A DNA stretch of 33,549 bases from Sulfuricaulis sp049587675 (lineage in GTDB: Bacteria > Pseudomonadota > Gammaproteobacteria > Acidiferrobacterales > Sulfurifustaceae). This document shows, piece by piece, positions 24,430 through 33,336 of this stretch (within the stretch, counting starts at the first letter, position 1; every line of letters starts with the position of its first letter). The notes under the pieces are model-generated. The model was not told where the DNA came from, ran no database searches, and saw only the letters and a program-made list of their open reading frames with translations. A program made the position numbers and the translations under genes. The stretch covers positions 1 through 33,549 of the forward strand of contig NZ_JBAVEJ010000203.1 of the NCBI RefSeq assembly GCF_049587675.1, in the 5' to 3' direction.

Positions 24430-25549
24430 TCAGTCCTTTGAGAACTAGCTCTGTCCGAGCTGACAAGGCCTTCGTGCTGAAGTCTTCAACAATCCTGCGT
24501 CGCGCTAGCTCCGACATCGCCTCGCGCTGCTTGTCTACCTGTTCAAGCATCTCTTTCCACTTCTCCGTCAGCTGCGCTGAATCCCGCGGCGGTACCACTA
24601 ATCCTATATCTCCCACCAATACTGCTGCATCTCCAACGTCCGTAACTACACATGGCACGCCGCAGGCCATCGCCTCGCCGACGACATTAGGAAACCCCTC
24701 GCCATGCGACGGAAGTGACATTACGTCAAGCGCACTATAGACAGCTGGCATGTCATCCCTTCCATTCACCCAGATGATTCGTCTCCCTAGCCCCAGTTGT
24801 TCCGCCAGTGCAACTAACTCGACTCGACGAGTAGAAGCACCATCACCGACGCACACAAATCGGACGTCATCGCGCTCTTTAGCGAGTGCGGCAGCAGCAG
24901 CGAGAAACATGTCATGATCCTTCATCGGATCCAGCCGCGCGACCATCCCGATAAGAGGGTTCTTCTCCCCTACGCCCCATTCCAGGCGTACCCTACGCCT
25001 GCTCTCTCTGTCAGCCTTGAAATACTCCACGTCGATTCCATTAGAAATGACCACACTCGACGTTTCTGGAAATCCGCACTTTACGTAGTGATCACGCCCG
25101 GCATGGGAATTGAAGATAACGAGATCCGCCCAGTGGGACAGTAGACATTCGAGCCGCAAAGTAATGCGTGCGAGCCAATCATAGCGACCCATATCCACGA
25201 TCGAATTGCGTATAGCCCACACGACCTTCGCGCCACAAAGCTTTCCGACCGCCAGCGTCAGAAGGTTCGCGACAGTCATGTACCCGACCATGATTTGCGG
25301 CCGAAATTCGCGTACCGCACGCCAGAAACGCCGCAGAAACCGTATGGTGTCCCAACGGCCTTGCTTATGCAGGTTGGCAAGATGCACATCGGGAACCGCC
25401 CGGATCAGAGAATAGAGCGCGCCACCTTCGTAGAACGTTGCCACACAGATATGAAACCTCGATTTGTCGAGGTTCTTCGTCAGTTCTATTAGTTGCCGCT
25501 CTGCGCCGCCCCCTTCGAATCGGCGGTTGACAAACATAACCCGTATCAT
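24422..25549 (-). CDS. Glycosyltransferase family 4 (GT-B), tandem paralogue
   Basis: The 375-residue GT4 enzyme begins MFVNRRFEGGGAERQLIELT with the glycine-rich GGGAE loop, and carries the donor motif EGFPNVVGEAMACG with both conserved Glu residues. A 25-residue stretch is identical to the following gene, while the DNA and the acceptor-side halves differ clearly, as expected after duplication and divergence to a new acceptor. The ATG at 25549 follows the previous stop by 18 bases. The likely role is adding one sugar of the repeat unit on undecaprenyl diphosphate. Confidence 0.9.
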   Translation of the reverse strand: MIRVMFVNRRFEGGGAERQLIELTKNLDKSRFHICVATFYEGGALYSLIRAVPDVHLANLHKQGRWDTIRFLRRFWRAVREFRPQIMVGYMTVANLLTLAVGKLCGAKVVWAIRNSIVDMGRYDWLARITLRLECLLSHWADLVIFNSHAGRDHYVKCGFPETSSVVISNGIDVEYFKADRESRRRVRLEWGVGEKNPLIGMVARLDPMKDHDMFLAAAAALAKERDDVRFVCVGDGASTRRVELVALAEQLGLGRRIIWVNGRDDMPAVYSALDVMSLPSHGEGFPNVVGEAMACGVPCVVTDVGDAAVLVGDIGLVVPPRDSAQLTEKWKEMLEQVDKQREAMSELARRRIVEDFSTKALSARTELVLKGLID

Positions 25550-25567
25550 CTGGCGCGATAGAACCAG

Positions 25568-26344
25568 TCACTCTTTCCGCAGTACATAAATGTAAGTAGC
25601 GGATCCCATCACGTTGGCCATCTTCTCGCGCACCTCCAGCGATAACCTAGGGAACAGGCCATAGCCGGTATAGAACAATCCACCTGCTACTACCCGTGTT
25701 ACCTCAAAACCGTTCTTGCAAAACACCTTTAGCCAACGAGACTTGCTGAAGTAGTACATCTCAGACAGCGCGCTCGGGTATTCGCCGTGCGGGCCCGCTA
25801 GCAGCGTACGCTTGATCACGTACCAAACGCTTCTGTGTTGCATCTTCTCCGCTACTGACGGTACAAGGCCGCCGGGAATCGGCCGGCGCAATCCTAGACC
25901 TCGCAAGGCAACGTACGCGTAATGTGCGATGCTGGTCCAGAAACGCCACGCAGGACTCGGCAGAATGTGGATCGCAAGCCCACCAGGCTCAAGAACACGG
26001 CTGCTCTCGCGAAGCAAACGATCCAGTGCTTGGGCATGCTCAAGGACGTGCGACGAAAACACAACATCACAGCTGCAGTCCCCATACGGAATTCTTTTCC
26101 CATCGTACAACATTACGGGATGAAACTGCATTGCGCCGGGTACCGGCGACGCCACATCGAGCGACGTAACGTCATGACCCCAACTCGACAGAATTGCCGC
26201 TTGGAAACCGTCTGATCCGCCGAGCTCCAGGATACGGCGTCTGGGCTCCAGCAGATTCCGCAGTCGACTGATCTCAGCACGACGTAAGCGCCTAAGGTGC
26301 ATCGTACAGCACTCATGTTCCAGCGCGTCCTCAGTCGCCAACAC
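25568..26344 (-). CDS. Class I SAM-dependent methyltransferase
   Basis: The SAM loop is ILELGGSDGF, a slight variant of the usual ExGxGxG. FSSHVLEHAQALD and VLEPGGLAIHILPSP are motifs II-III of the Methyltransf_11 type. I chose the GTG at 26344, which has GGAG 9 bases upstream and overlaps the previous stop by 14 bases, giving 258 residues. The longest reading (from 26401) overlaps the previous gene by about 70 bases, and the ATG at 26302 lacks a ribosome site. It is one of five methyltransferases in this cassette. Target unknown. Confidence 0.82.
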   Translation of the reverse strand: MLATEDALEHECCTMHLRRLRRAEISRLRNLLEPRRRILELGGSDGFQAAILSSWGHDVTSLDVASPVPGAMQFHPVMLYDGKRIPYGDCSCDVVFSSHVLEHAQALDRLLRESSRVLEPGGLAIHILPSPAWRFWTSIAHYAYVALRGLGLRRPIPGGLVPSVAEKMQHRSVWYVIKRTLLAGPHGEYPSALSEMYYFSKSRWLKVFCKNGFEVTRVVAGGLFYTGYGLFPRLSLEVREKMANVMGSATYIYVLRKE

Positions 26345-27263
26345 CAGCGCTATCTCCACGCTCGTGCATAAAAACGAACTCATTGCAGCCATGACGACCA
26401 CCGCATGTCTTCAGTCGTACTATGGAGAATCCGCGTTTTCGGAAGAAATCGAAGACGGCCTCGGGCTTGGCGACCTCAAACGGGTAACCGCCCAGCCAGT
26501 CAATCATGTCGTACCACAACGACATTCCTCTTGCAGCCTTCAGCCGCCCCGTTAAAGCTCTAACTGCCAGACGTCCCAAAAACAGGTACGGCAAGTGAAA
26601 TGCCGTAACGGCAAAGCGCAACGCGCGGTTGCTGTTGTATGCGCGTTTGACTTGCAACCAGTAGCGGCTAATGAAACCTTGATCGTTGTAGATCGCAACA
26701 AACAACTTTCCCGTCGGCGCAACGCTATCGGCGACATTGCCGAGCGCGCGCCACATATCTCCTGTGTGATGCGCGACTCCCCAGCAATAAACGACATCCC
26801 ACTGGCCTAGCTTCGAAAGATATGTTGTGTCTAACACCGAGGCTCGCTCGATAGTCCAGCGCGGATCATCCGGAAATCGTCTGTCCTTGAGCGCTTCCGC
26901 ACACGCGACCGAATCTGAGTCGTAGTCGAAAGAATGCACACGTGCACCCAGGCCCCGTGCCGCAAGCGAGAAGATCCCGCTACCGCTGCCCGCGTCGAGA
27001 AAGCACTTCCCTTCGAGGCGCTCGATCTCAAGCATTTCGCGCAACGACTGCTCTGCAGCCGAAAGCCGTTCCGAATTTATGGAGTTGAGATAGCGTTTCC
27101 AATTCTTGCCGAATGCGAAGCGCTCTGATACCTCAGTAGTGTCAAGTGGCATGTTAATATCCGCCAGAGAATCCGTACTCCGTCTCGGCGTTCCTCGTCT
27201 TGGGTCTGTATTGAATATCAAACTGATGTGGCCGGATCCGATGATGCTACCATTCGCACTCAT
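26331..27263 (-). CDS. Class I SAM-dependent methyltransferase
   Basis: This is a protein of up to 310 residues. The start at 27263 has AAGGATG about 8 bases upstream. An internal ATG at 27152, beginning MPLDTTEVSERFAFGKNWKRYL, is where this family usually starts, so the first 37 residues may be untranslated or a lineage-specific extension. The SAM motif is CFLDAGSGSGIFSLAA, then HSFDYDSDSV and the YCWGVAHHTGDMW block. Related proteins sit in glycan loci and methylate sugars or sugar nucleotides; the substrate is not known. Confidence 0.83.
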   Translation of the reverse strand: MSANGSIIGSGHISLIFNTDPRRGTPRRSTDSLADINMPLDTTEVSERFAFGKNWKRYLNSINSERLSAAEQSLREMLEIERLEGKCFLDAGSGSGIFSLAARGLGARVHSFDYDSDSVACAEALKDRRFPDDPRWTIERASVLDTTYLSKLGQWDVVYCWGVAHHTGDMWRALGNVADSVAPTGKLFVAIYNDQGFISRYWLQVKRAYNSNRALRFAVTAFHLPYLFLGRLAVRALTGRLKAARGMSLWYDMIDWLGGYPFEVAKPEAVFDFFRKRGFSIVRLKTCGGRHGCNEFVFMHERGDSAGVGD

Positions 27264-27278
27264 CGAATCATCCTTGCC

Positions 27279-28379
27279 TTACGGCTTACGTGAGTCACGC
27301 CTCTCCTGCACAGTCGCCCTCCCCCGACCCGTTCGACCCATCGCAGCATCAATTATTTCGGCGGCTTCCCTCATGCGCTCCGCGAGACGATGGCTGCGCA
27401 TTACTCGCTGGTAACCGCGTAGCGCAATCGCCTGACGTTCCTCATCGTGCTCCAAGTAGTAATGTAACTTGTCTATCAACTCATCGGCTGTTTCGTACCC
27501 TACAATTTCAGTGTCGTTCTCGAAAAAATCGCTTAAATATTCACCACCATCCGAGATCTGCATCACGCCGTTCCCGGGCAGTTCAAAGAGCCGATAACTG
27601 CCAACAGTGTATTTGCCACGATTATGAATGTTGATCCCGATCTTTGCGCGCTGGTAGAGGGGCACATATTTCTCGAATGGCACCGACCGGACCCAAGCAC
27701 CCGCCTTGTATCGTAGATTGAAATAGACGTTCTTCTTTGCTGAAGTGAGACCAAATAGCTTGAATCGCCGGCCAAACGCTCTCTTGATCTCTGCAAGTAG
27801 CGGCAACTTGTTCAGATGCTGAGTGCCGATAAAGATGATATCTATGTCACGTTCATGTTCGAACAGAGTCTCCATAGTCTTAGTCGTATCACGACAGGCG
27901 TCAAACAGAGCCAGCGGCCAGAAGTCGATGTTTCTCGCCCCGCAGTAGCGCAATTTCTCGGCCATACCCATATCCCGGCTGTAGGCCGGGCTGTGATACA
28001 AAATGTGGTCGTATGCGTGCAAATACGCGAAGTCCCGGTCATAGGCCGATATCGGGCCGTCGGCGATGCGCAATACCTTGTACACGTCGATTCGGCGGAG
28101 GTAATCGGGATGGTACGGAGGGCAATTGTCGACGATGACAGCATCTGCGTGGGATTCGCGTAGGACGTTTTCGAAGTCCTCATAAAGAGCCATTAGCGCC
28201 CCATGGCGCTGGCAGTACAGGTTGTCGAGCAGCTGCGCGCGCGCATACTTCGTAGTATCCAAATACGGATCGTGGTTGAAGGGTATGAAGGTGAATCGCG
28301 CGTCCGAAGCCGCGCGAATTTCAGATTCCCAGTATCGGGCCTCGTATCCCTTTTTGTTAAACGAATAGACGATATTCAT
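27279..28379 (-). CDS. Glycosyltransferase, CgeB/group 1-like
   Basis: The 366-residue GT-B-like protein begins MNIVYSFNKKGYEARYW. The C-terminal half contains PLYQRAKIGINIHNRGKYTVG...RLFELPGNGVMQISD, the donor-site pattern of the CgeB/Glyco_trans_1_2 group (R-x-FE-x-P in place of the E-x7-E of GT4). No membrane helix is seen. Its start lies one base after the stop of the upstream methyltransferase. Likely a cytoplasmic sugar transferase for the repeat unit; specificity unknown. Confidence 0.82.
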   Translation of the reverse strand: MNIVYSFNKKGYEARYWESEIRAASDARFTFIPFNHDPYLDTTKYARAQLLDNLYCQRHGALMALYEDFENVLRESHADAVIVDNCPPYHPDYLRRIDVYKVLRIADGPISAYDRDFAYLHAYDHILYHSPAYSRDMGMAEKLRYCGARNIDFWPLALFDACRDTTKTMETLFEHERDIDIIFIGTQHLNKLPLLAEIKRAFGRRFKLFGLTSAKKNVYFNLRYKAGAWVRSVPFEKYVPLYQRAKIGINIHNRGKYTVGSYRLFELPGNGVMQISDGGEYLSDFFENDTEIVGYETADELIDKLHYYLEHDEERQAIALRGYQRVMRSHRLAERMREAAEIIDAAMGRTGRGRATVQERRDSRKP

Positions 28380-28380
28380 T

Positions 28381-29142
28381 TCAGGTCATCGAAGTCGTGC
28401 GCCGTACCTGCAGCACCAATAGCGGACTGATCATTGGTATCTCGAAAGGTTGTATGGAGCCGACGACGTTAATCATTCGCTCTGCCGCCTTTGCCAATAC
28501 ACTCGGCCACTGCCTCGCAAAGCTAATGAGCCCAGGCGCAACGCGTCCCGACGAATAAGCCTGCGCCTCCGCAATCTCCCCGGTTGGCACGAGTTTCAGA
28601 AGCTGTTCGCAGCTCATGATGTTAAGGTTATGAATGCGCAGATTCTCCGGATCGAAGTGACGCTGGAGACGGCCGTATATTCCGCGATAGTTTGGTACTA
28701 CTATCATCGCAACGCCGCCGGGGCGTACGAGCTTGACGTGCTCGTCGACGACCGGTCGCGGATCGTCGAAGTGCTCTATCAGACCGAAACTGCTCACGAT
28801 GTCAAAACTTCCTGGTTCAAAGGAGTTCGTGAAAACGTTTTCGCAACGGAGATCTGCCACGATGCCGGCCCCCTGAAACAGACGTTGAGCCGCGGCTAAT
28901 CCGACCGCTGAATAATCGAGACCAGCGACCTCGGCTCCGAGCCTTAAAGCAACCCATGCCAGCAGCCTACCCGGCGCACAGCCAATCTCCAGATATCGCA
29001 TGCCCGGCGCAACGTGTCGTCGCAAAATCCGCTGCAGGTTCCTCGACCCCACGTCGAACCAGGATGGCAACACATCTCGGGTGTCCACCTCCCACACACG
29101 TTCCCAGTGCTCCCGCGGAGCCTTCTCATCGTGCGATTTCAC
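28381..29142 (-). CDS. Class I SAM-dependent methyltransferase
   Basis: The 253-residue enzyme has SAM motif YLEIGCAPGRLLAW, acidic LDYSAVGL and SSFGLIEHFDDP, then LVRPGGVAMIVVPNYRG. The GTG start at 29142 overlaps the preceding stop (GTGA), which leaves little doubt about it. The C-terminal region is slightly hydrophobic and could contact lipid-linked substrate. Likely methylates a glycan sugar or cap. Confidence 0.85.
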   Translation of the reverse strand: MKSHDEKAPREHWERVWEVDTRDVLPSWFDVGSRNLQRILRRHVAPGMRYLEIGCAPGRLLAWVALRLGAEVAGLDYSAVGLAAAQRLFQGAGIVADLRCENVFTNSFEPGSFDIVSSFGLIEHFDDPRPVVDEHVKLVRPGGVAMIVVPNYRGIYGRLQRHFDPENLRIHNLNIMSCEQLLKLVPTGEIAEAQAYSSGRVAPGLISFARQWPSVLAKAAERMINVVGSIQPFEIPMISPLLVLQVRRTTSMT

Positions 29143-29822
29143 GCTTGCGTCGTTTCCTTACAGCGCAGGACAAAATTCTGGCTAGGCAACCAATCGCGAT
29201 TGCGATAGCATTTAAGGACGTGGAAGAATCTCGACATTCGCCGGATCAAATCGGACTTTCTGAACCCGCGCATGCCAACCTCCCAGTAGTGCTGGCCCTC
29301 CATGTATCGCGGCGTCACGCCGTCGGGACGGTCGAAGTAGTTGAACAAGTCCATGATCATCGACAGATCAATATCTCGAAAATTCGAACGGACTCTGATC
29401 TGCGTGTACATGCCGTGAACCGGTAGGTAGATCAGGGCATATCTTCCCACGCGGGAGATCTCCCTCAAGGAAGAATCGAGATACGGCTCAGGAAGGTGCT
29501 CGAGCACATGAGAAGCGACCACGGCATCAAATTCCTTGTCCTCAAAGACGCCCATCTCATGAACGCTGCCGATAACGTCCGGATGAAACGTCTCGTCGAT
29601 ATCAAACGTTGTGACCTGGTAGCCTCGCCAGCGCAGCACCTGCGTGCTGAAGCCTTGTCCTGGGCCCACAATCAAGACTCGATTGACGCCTTCGAACCGC
29701 TGAAGATCGCGATACTGATAGTACGCGTTGACGAAATTCGAGAGATTGAGCTCTGCCGCCCACTTCTCGCGGTCGACCGGCATCACTGAGGGCGCCGGAA
29801 TGTCAGAATTTCGCATGCTCAT
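29139..29822 (-). CDS. Class I SAM-dependent methyltransferase
   Basis: The 227-residue enzyme has SAM motif VLIVGPGQGFSTQVL, acidic TFDIDETFHPD and the ASHVLEHLPEPYLDSSLREI block. The ATG at 29822 overlaps the wzx stop (ATGA); the longer frame to 30014 only shadows wzx and is rejected. A second ATG two codons later is an alternative. The downstream methyltransferase overlaps its stop, so the two are translationally coupled and may act in sequence. Confidence 0.85.
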   Translation of the reverse strand: MSMRNSDIPAPSVMPVDREKWAAELNLSNFVNAYYQYRDLQRFEGVNRVLIVGPGQGFSTQVLRWRGYQVTTFDIDETFHPDVIGSVHEMGVFEDKEFDAVVASHVLEHLPEPYLDSSLREISRVGRYALIYLPVHGMYTQIRVRSNFRDIDLSMIMDLFNYFDRPDGVTPRYMEGQHYWEVGMRGFRKSDLIRRMSRFFHVLKCYRNRDWLPSQNFVLRCKETTQA

Positions 29823-31147
29823 CGGGTTGAAGTCGATACCGACACGCCAAGACCAATACGCCGGACCGCAAACACCGTCGCCACAAGCCCTCCGGCAGCC
29901 GCCAAGGCAAACGCTGTCGCAAGGCCCAGCCCGCCATGCCCGACTGCTAAAATATATGCTCCGCCAACAAGAAGCAGATCTCTGGGCAGGGCAATGCCGA
30001 ACAGTGACACCCACATCCGCTCCTGACTCTGCACCACCTGGTAAGTAGAAGTCGCCATGCCCTCCATGACCGCCGCCACCAGAAGAACCATCAGAATCGG
30101 ATATGCCTCAATGAATGTATCTCCATATAATCCCAGTAACAGCTTCCCAAAGATCGCCACTACCGCTGACGCCGCGAGCAATAACGCGGCTGTGGCTGCC
30201 GTATTAGCCCAAAACACCTTCGTGTATCGCGCCTGATCCCGGCGCCCTTTCTGGTTGTTCAGCAAAGCCTGACCGACATTGTTCGTCAGGGCTGGCAGGA
30301 ACAACACCAGATTCCTCAGGTTGTTCGCGGCACTGAATAATCCCACTTGCCCGTATCCACCCGGCTGTTGTGCGAGAAACACGTTCGAAAGCCAGACCGC
30401 CGGCATCGTCGACAAACCTGCAATCGCCGCGGGGACTGCAAATCTATGCAGAATCGTGCGCTCGCTTAGAGCGTCCCGGTAACGAATCACTATTCCCCAT
30501 CGATCTGCCTCAGCCCGCAACGCTATATTGAACAACACCCAACGTATGACGGCGCTGGCAACAATTGCTGTGACGGCTCCCATGAAACCCCACCAGTACG
30601 TCGCGAGCACAACGCTACCTACATGCACAACACCAACGCCGATCGAAATTCGCGCCAAGCGCCGATAACCTTCGAATCCGGCCAACGCCCCCTGCTGATA
30701 ACCGTTCGCTGCCGAAAACAAGATAAATCCCGCCGCAACGGCCAGCTCGTTAACAACATGGGGAGCTCTCAATACATGACTGGCAAGCCATGGTGCAGAG
30801 GACATCACGAGTATCGTCGCCACCACACCACCCACAAGCGACACGAGCGCGCACAGCCCGAGCACCCGTCCCGCACGATCTTTCTCGAGATCCCGGAATT
30901 CCGCAATATACTTAGTCGCAGTGACTCCTGTTGCTACTTGAGCGATACCCGCGGCCGCGAGCACTGTTGTGTACACAATGCTGAACTCACCAAAGCCATC
31001 AAGGCCAAGCAGATTTGCGATAACGAGATTCGCAAGAAAAGTACTTCCTTGCGTTGCTACGGCTGCAACCGCGTTCCAAAACACCCCTGCTTGGAAACGG
31101 GCGCGCAGACCTTGAGCCTGAGTAACTGCGTGAGCTGAGTTAGCCAT
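29819..31147 (-). CDS. wzx: Polysaccharide flippase, Wzx-like (MOP superfamily)
   Basis: The 442-residue protein is hydrophobic throughout, with about 12-14 membrane segments and almost no soluble domain, as in lipid-linked oligosaccharide flippases (PST/MATE-like). The N-terminal FWNAVAAVATQGSTFLANLVIANLLGLDGFGEFSIV is characteristic. Its ATG shares a base with the stop of a truncated SDR fragment (TAATG). Wzx moves single lipid-linked repeat units across the inner membrane for a Wzy polymerase; no intact wzy is present, and the same operon has Wzm/Wzt, which export complete chains. The role here is therefore unclear. Confidence 0.9.
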   Translation of the reverse strand: MANSAHAVTQAQGLRARFQAGVFWNAVAAVATQGSTFLANLVIANLLGLDGFGEFSIVYTTVLAAAGIAQVATGVTATKYIAEFRDLEKDRAGRVLGLCALVSLVGGVVATILVMSSAPWLASHVLRAPHVVNELAVAAGFILFSAANGYQQGALAGFEGYRRLARISIGVGVVHVGSVVLATYWWGFMGAVTAIVASAVIRWVLFNIALRAEADRWGIVIRYRDALSERTILHRFAVPAAIAGLSTMPAVWLSNVFLAQQPGGYGQVGLFSAANNLRNLVLFLPALTNNVGQALLNNQKGRRDQARYTKVFWANTAATAALLLAASAVVAIFGKLLLGLYGDTFIEAYPILMVLLVAAVMEGMATSTYQVVQSQERMWVSLFGIALPRDLLLVGGAYILAVGHGGLGLATAFALAAAGGLVATVFAVRRIGLGVSVSTSTR

Positions 31148-31251
31148 TAATACGACCGTTGGCTGTCCGCGACCAGACGTTCACACAGGTGCGAGCCCAG
31201 AAAACCGACACCGCCGGTGACGAGGATGCGTTTACGAATCGGATTTCTCAT
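31147..31251 (-). pseudogene. 5' remnant of a UDP-glucuronate decarboxylase-like SDR gene
   Basis: Thirty-four codons from an ATG at 31251 read MRNPIRKRILVTGGVGFLGS, then HLCERL, which is the Rossmann start (TGGxGFLGSHLCERL) of UDP-glucuronate decarboxylase/Uxs-type enzymes. The frame then leaves the family after VADSQRSY and stops at 31149-31147. The TAA shares its last base with the wzx ATG, so translation coupling is preserved. It begins 9 bases after the fcl stop. A full gene would be about 310 residues; almost 90% is missing. It marks a deletion or recombination join between the fucose genes and the variable cassette. Confidence 0.75.
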
Positions 31252-31260
31252 TATTCCGCT

Positions 31261-32208
31261 TTAAGCGGCTTTGGCGACGTTCTGCAGAAAATCTGCGTAT
31301 GCCTTGGCAATACCTTCGCGGAAACCGATCTTGGCCTGCCAGCCGAGGGCGTGTAAACGTGAAACGTCCAGCAGCTTGCGGGGTGTGCCGTCGGGCTTGG
31401 AGGTGTCAAACTCCAGATTCCCGCGGAAACCGACGACCTCGGCGATCAGCTCGGCCGCTTCGCGAATGGTGGTCTCTTTGCCGACGCCGATGTTGATGAA
31501 TTCCCCAACATCGGCGGCGTTGTAACGTTCCATCAGAAATACACAGGCGTCCGCGAGATCGTCGCTGTAGAGAAATTCGCGCCGTGGCGATCCAGTACCC
31601 CAGACCACGACCTCTTTGGCGTTCTGCACTTTGGCCTCGTGCATCTTGCGGATCAGCGCCGGCAACACGTGCGAGCCCTGGAGATCGTAGTTGTCGCCCA
31701 GCCCATACAGATTGGTTGGCATGACACTCATGAAGTTGGTGCCGTACTGACGGTTATACGCATCACACATCTTGATACCGGCGATCTTGGCGATGGCATA
31801 GGGTTCGTTGGTGGGCTCTAGCAGTCCCGTCAACAGATATTCTTCTTTCATCGGCTGAGGCGCGTGCTTGGGATAGATACAGCTCGACCCTAGGAACATG
31901 AGCTTCTTCACGCCATTCTGGTGGGAGGCATGGATGATGTTCGACTCCATCATCAGGTTTTGATAGATGAAATCGGCGCGGTAGGTGTTATTGGCGTGGA
32001 TGCCGCCGACCTTGGCTGCCGCCAGAAAAACATACTCAGGCCGTTCGTGCGCAAAAAACTCGCCAACTGCCCGCTGGTCGAGCAGATCGAGGTCGGCATG
32101 AGTGCGCAACAACAGATTGGAATACCCGCCGGACTGGAGACGGCGGGTGATGGCCGAACCCACCAGCCCGCGATGACCGGCGACATAAATCTTGCTGTCG
32201 GATTTCAT
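31261..32208 (-). CDS. fcl: GDP-L-fucose synthase
   Basis: The 315-residue SDR performs epimerisation and NADPH reduction of GDP-4-keto-6-deoxymannose to GDP-L-fucose. The GxxGxxG motif is GHRGLVG near the N-terminus, MFLGSSCIYP carries the active-site Ser/Cys, and NEPYAIAK carries the catalytic Tyr and Lys. The ATG at 32208 lies 3 bases after the gmd stop. Length and motifs are normal; with gmd and manC it forms the GDP-fucose branch. Confidence 0.95.
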   Translation of the reverse strand: MKSDSKIYVAGHRGLVGSAITRRLQSGGYSNLLLRTHADLDLLDQRAVGEFFAHERPEYVFLAAAKVGGIHANNTYRADFIYQNLMMESNIIHASHQNGVKKLMFLGSSCIYPKHAPQPMKEEYLLTGLLEPTNEPYAIAKIAGIKMCDAYNRQYGTNFMSVMPTNLYGLGDNYDLQGSHVLPALIRKMHEAKVQNAKEVVVWGTGSPRREFLYSDDLADACVFLMERYNAADVGEFINIGVGKETTIREAAELIAEVVGFRGNLEFDTSKPDGTPRKLLDVSRLHALGWQAKIGFREGIAKAYADFLQNVAKAA

Positions 32209-32211
32209 AAA

Positions 32212-33336
32212 CTATTCGTGATAATCGTAGGCGGAATAACCATGCCGCTTCACCAGTTCGTCGCGCTCCGCCGCTTTCAGGTCTTCGCGCACCATCTCGG
32301 CTACCAGTTCCTTGAATTTGATTTTCGGTTTCCATCCGAGTTTCTTGCGTGCCTTGGTGGCGTCGCCGAGCAGGGTTTCGACTTCGGTAGGACGGAAATA
32401 GCGCGGGTCGACCCGGACGATGGTCTGGCTCTTTTTGGGGCCATTTTTTTCACCGCCTTCAATTCGGGCAACGACGCCAACTTCCTTCAATCCCTTGCCG
32501 CGCCATTCAATCGTCATGCCCAACTCTTTAGCAACGGCGTTGACGAAATCGCGCACGCTGTATTGCTCGCCGGAGGCGATGACAAAGTCTTCCGGATTTT
32601 TCTGCTGCAGTACCAGCCACTGCGCTTCGACATAATCGCGCGCATGCCCCCAATCGCGCTTGGCGTTCATATTGCCGAGATACAGACAGTCCTGCAGCCC
32701 CAGCTTGATGCGCGCCATGCCGCGAGTGATTTTCCTAGTCACGAAGGTCTCGCCACGGACGGGCGATTCATGGTTGAAGAGAATCCCGTTGCAGGCGTAC
32801 ATGCCATAGGCCTCGCGGTAATTCACCGTAATCCAGTAGGCATACAGCTTGGCTACGGCGTATGGTGAGCGCGGGTAGAACGGAGTAGTTTCTCGCTGCG
32901 GGATTTCCTGCACCTTGCCGTAGAGTTCAGACGTCGAGGCCTGGTAAAAGCGCGTTTTTTTCTCCAACCCCAAGATACGGATGGCTTCCAGCAGACGCAA
33001 CGCGCCCAGGGCGTCGGAATCCGCGGTATATTCCGGTTCCTCGAACGACACGGCCACATGACTTTGGGCGGCAAGATTATATATTTCAGCTGGCTGAACC
33101 TGCTGCACAATGCGTATCAGACTGCTGGAATCGGTCATATCGCCATAGTGCAGGACAAACTTGCGGCCCTTCATGTGTGGGTCCTGGTACAGATGATCGA
33201 TGCGATCGGTGTTGAACAGCGAGGTCCGGCGCTTGATGCCGTGCACCTCGTAACCTTTTTTCAGCAGAAACTCGGCGAGGTAGGCCCCGTCCTGCCCGGT
33301 GATACCCGTGATAAGCGCTCTTTTTGCCATATTCAT
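32212..33336 (-). CDS. gmd: GDP-mannose 4,6-dehydratase
   Basis: The 374-residue SDR converts GDP-mannose to GDP-4-keto-6-deoxymannose. It has ITGITGQDGAYLAEFLL, the RRTSLFNTDRIDHLY loop specific to Gmd, FYQASTSELYG and catalytic SPYAVAK. The ATG at 33336 overlaps the manC stop (ATGA). It supplies the substrate for fcl just downstream and could in principle also feed a GDP-D-rhamnose branch, for which no reductase is visible here. Confidence 0.97.
   Translation of the reverse strand: MNMAKRALITGITGQDGAYLAEFLLKKGYEVHGIKRRTSLFNTDRIDHLYQDPHMKGRKFVLHYGDMTDSSSLIRIVQQVQPAEIYNLAAQSHVAVSFEEPEYTADSDALGALRLLEAIRILGLEKKTRFYQASTSELYGKVQEIPQRETTPFYPRSPYAVAKLYAYWITVNYREAYGMYACNGILFNHESPVRGETFVTRKITRGMARIKLGLQDCLYLGNMNAKRDWGHARDYVEAQWLVLQQKNPEDFVIASGEQYSVRDFVNAVAKELGMTIEWRGKGLKEVGVVARIEGGEKNGPKKSQTIVRVDPRYFRPTEVETLLGDATKARKKLGWKPKIKFKELVAEMVREDLKAAERDELVKRHGYSAYDYHE

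Noticed and set aside
29823..30014. Upstream extension of the first methyltransferase
   Set aside because: It is Cys/Trp/Arg-rich translation of the wzx sequence; the ATGA overlap at 29822 gives the natural start.
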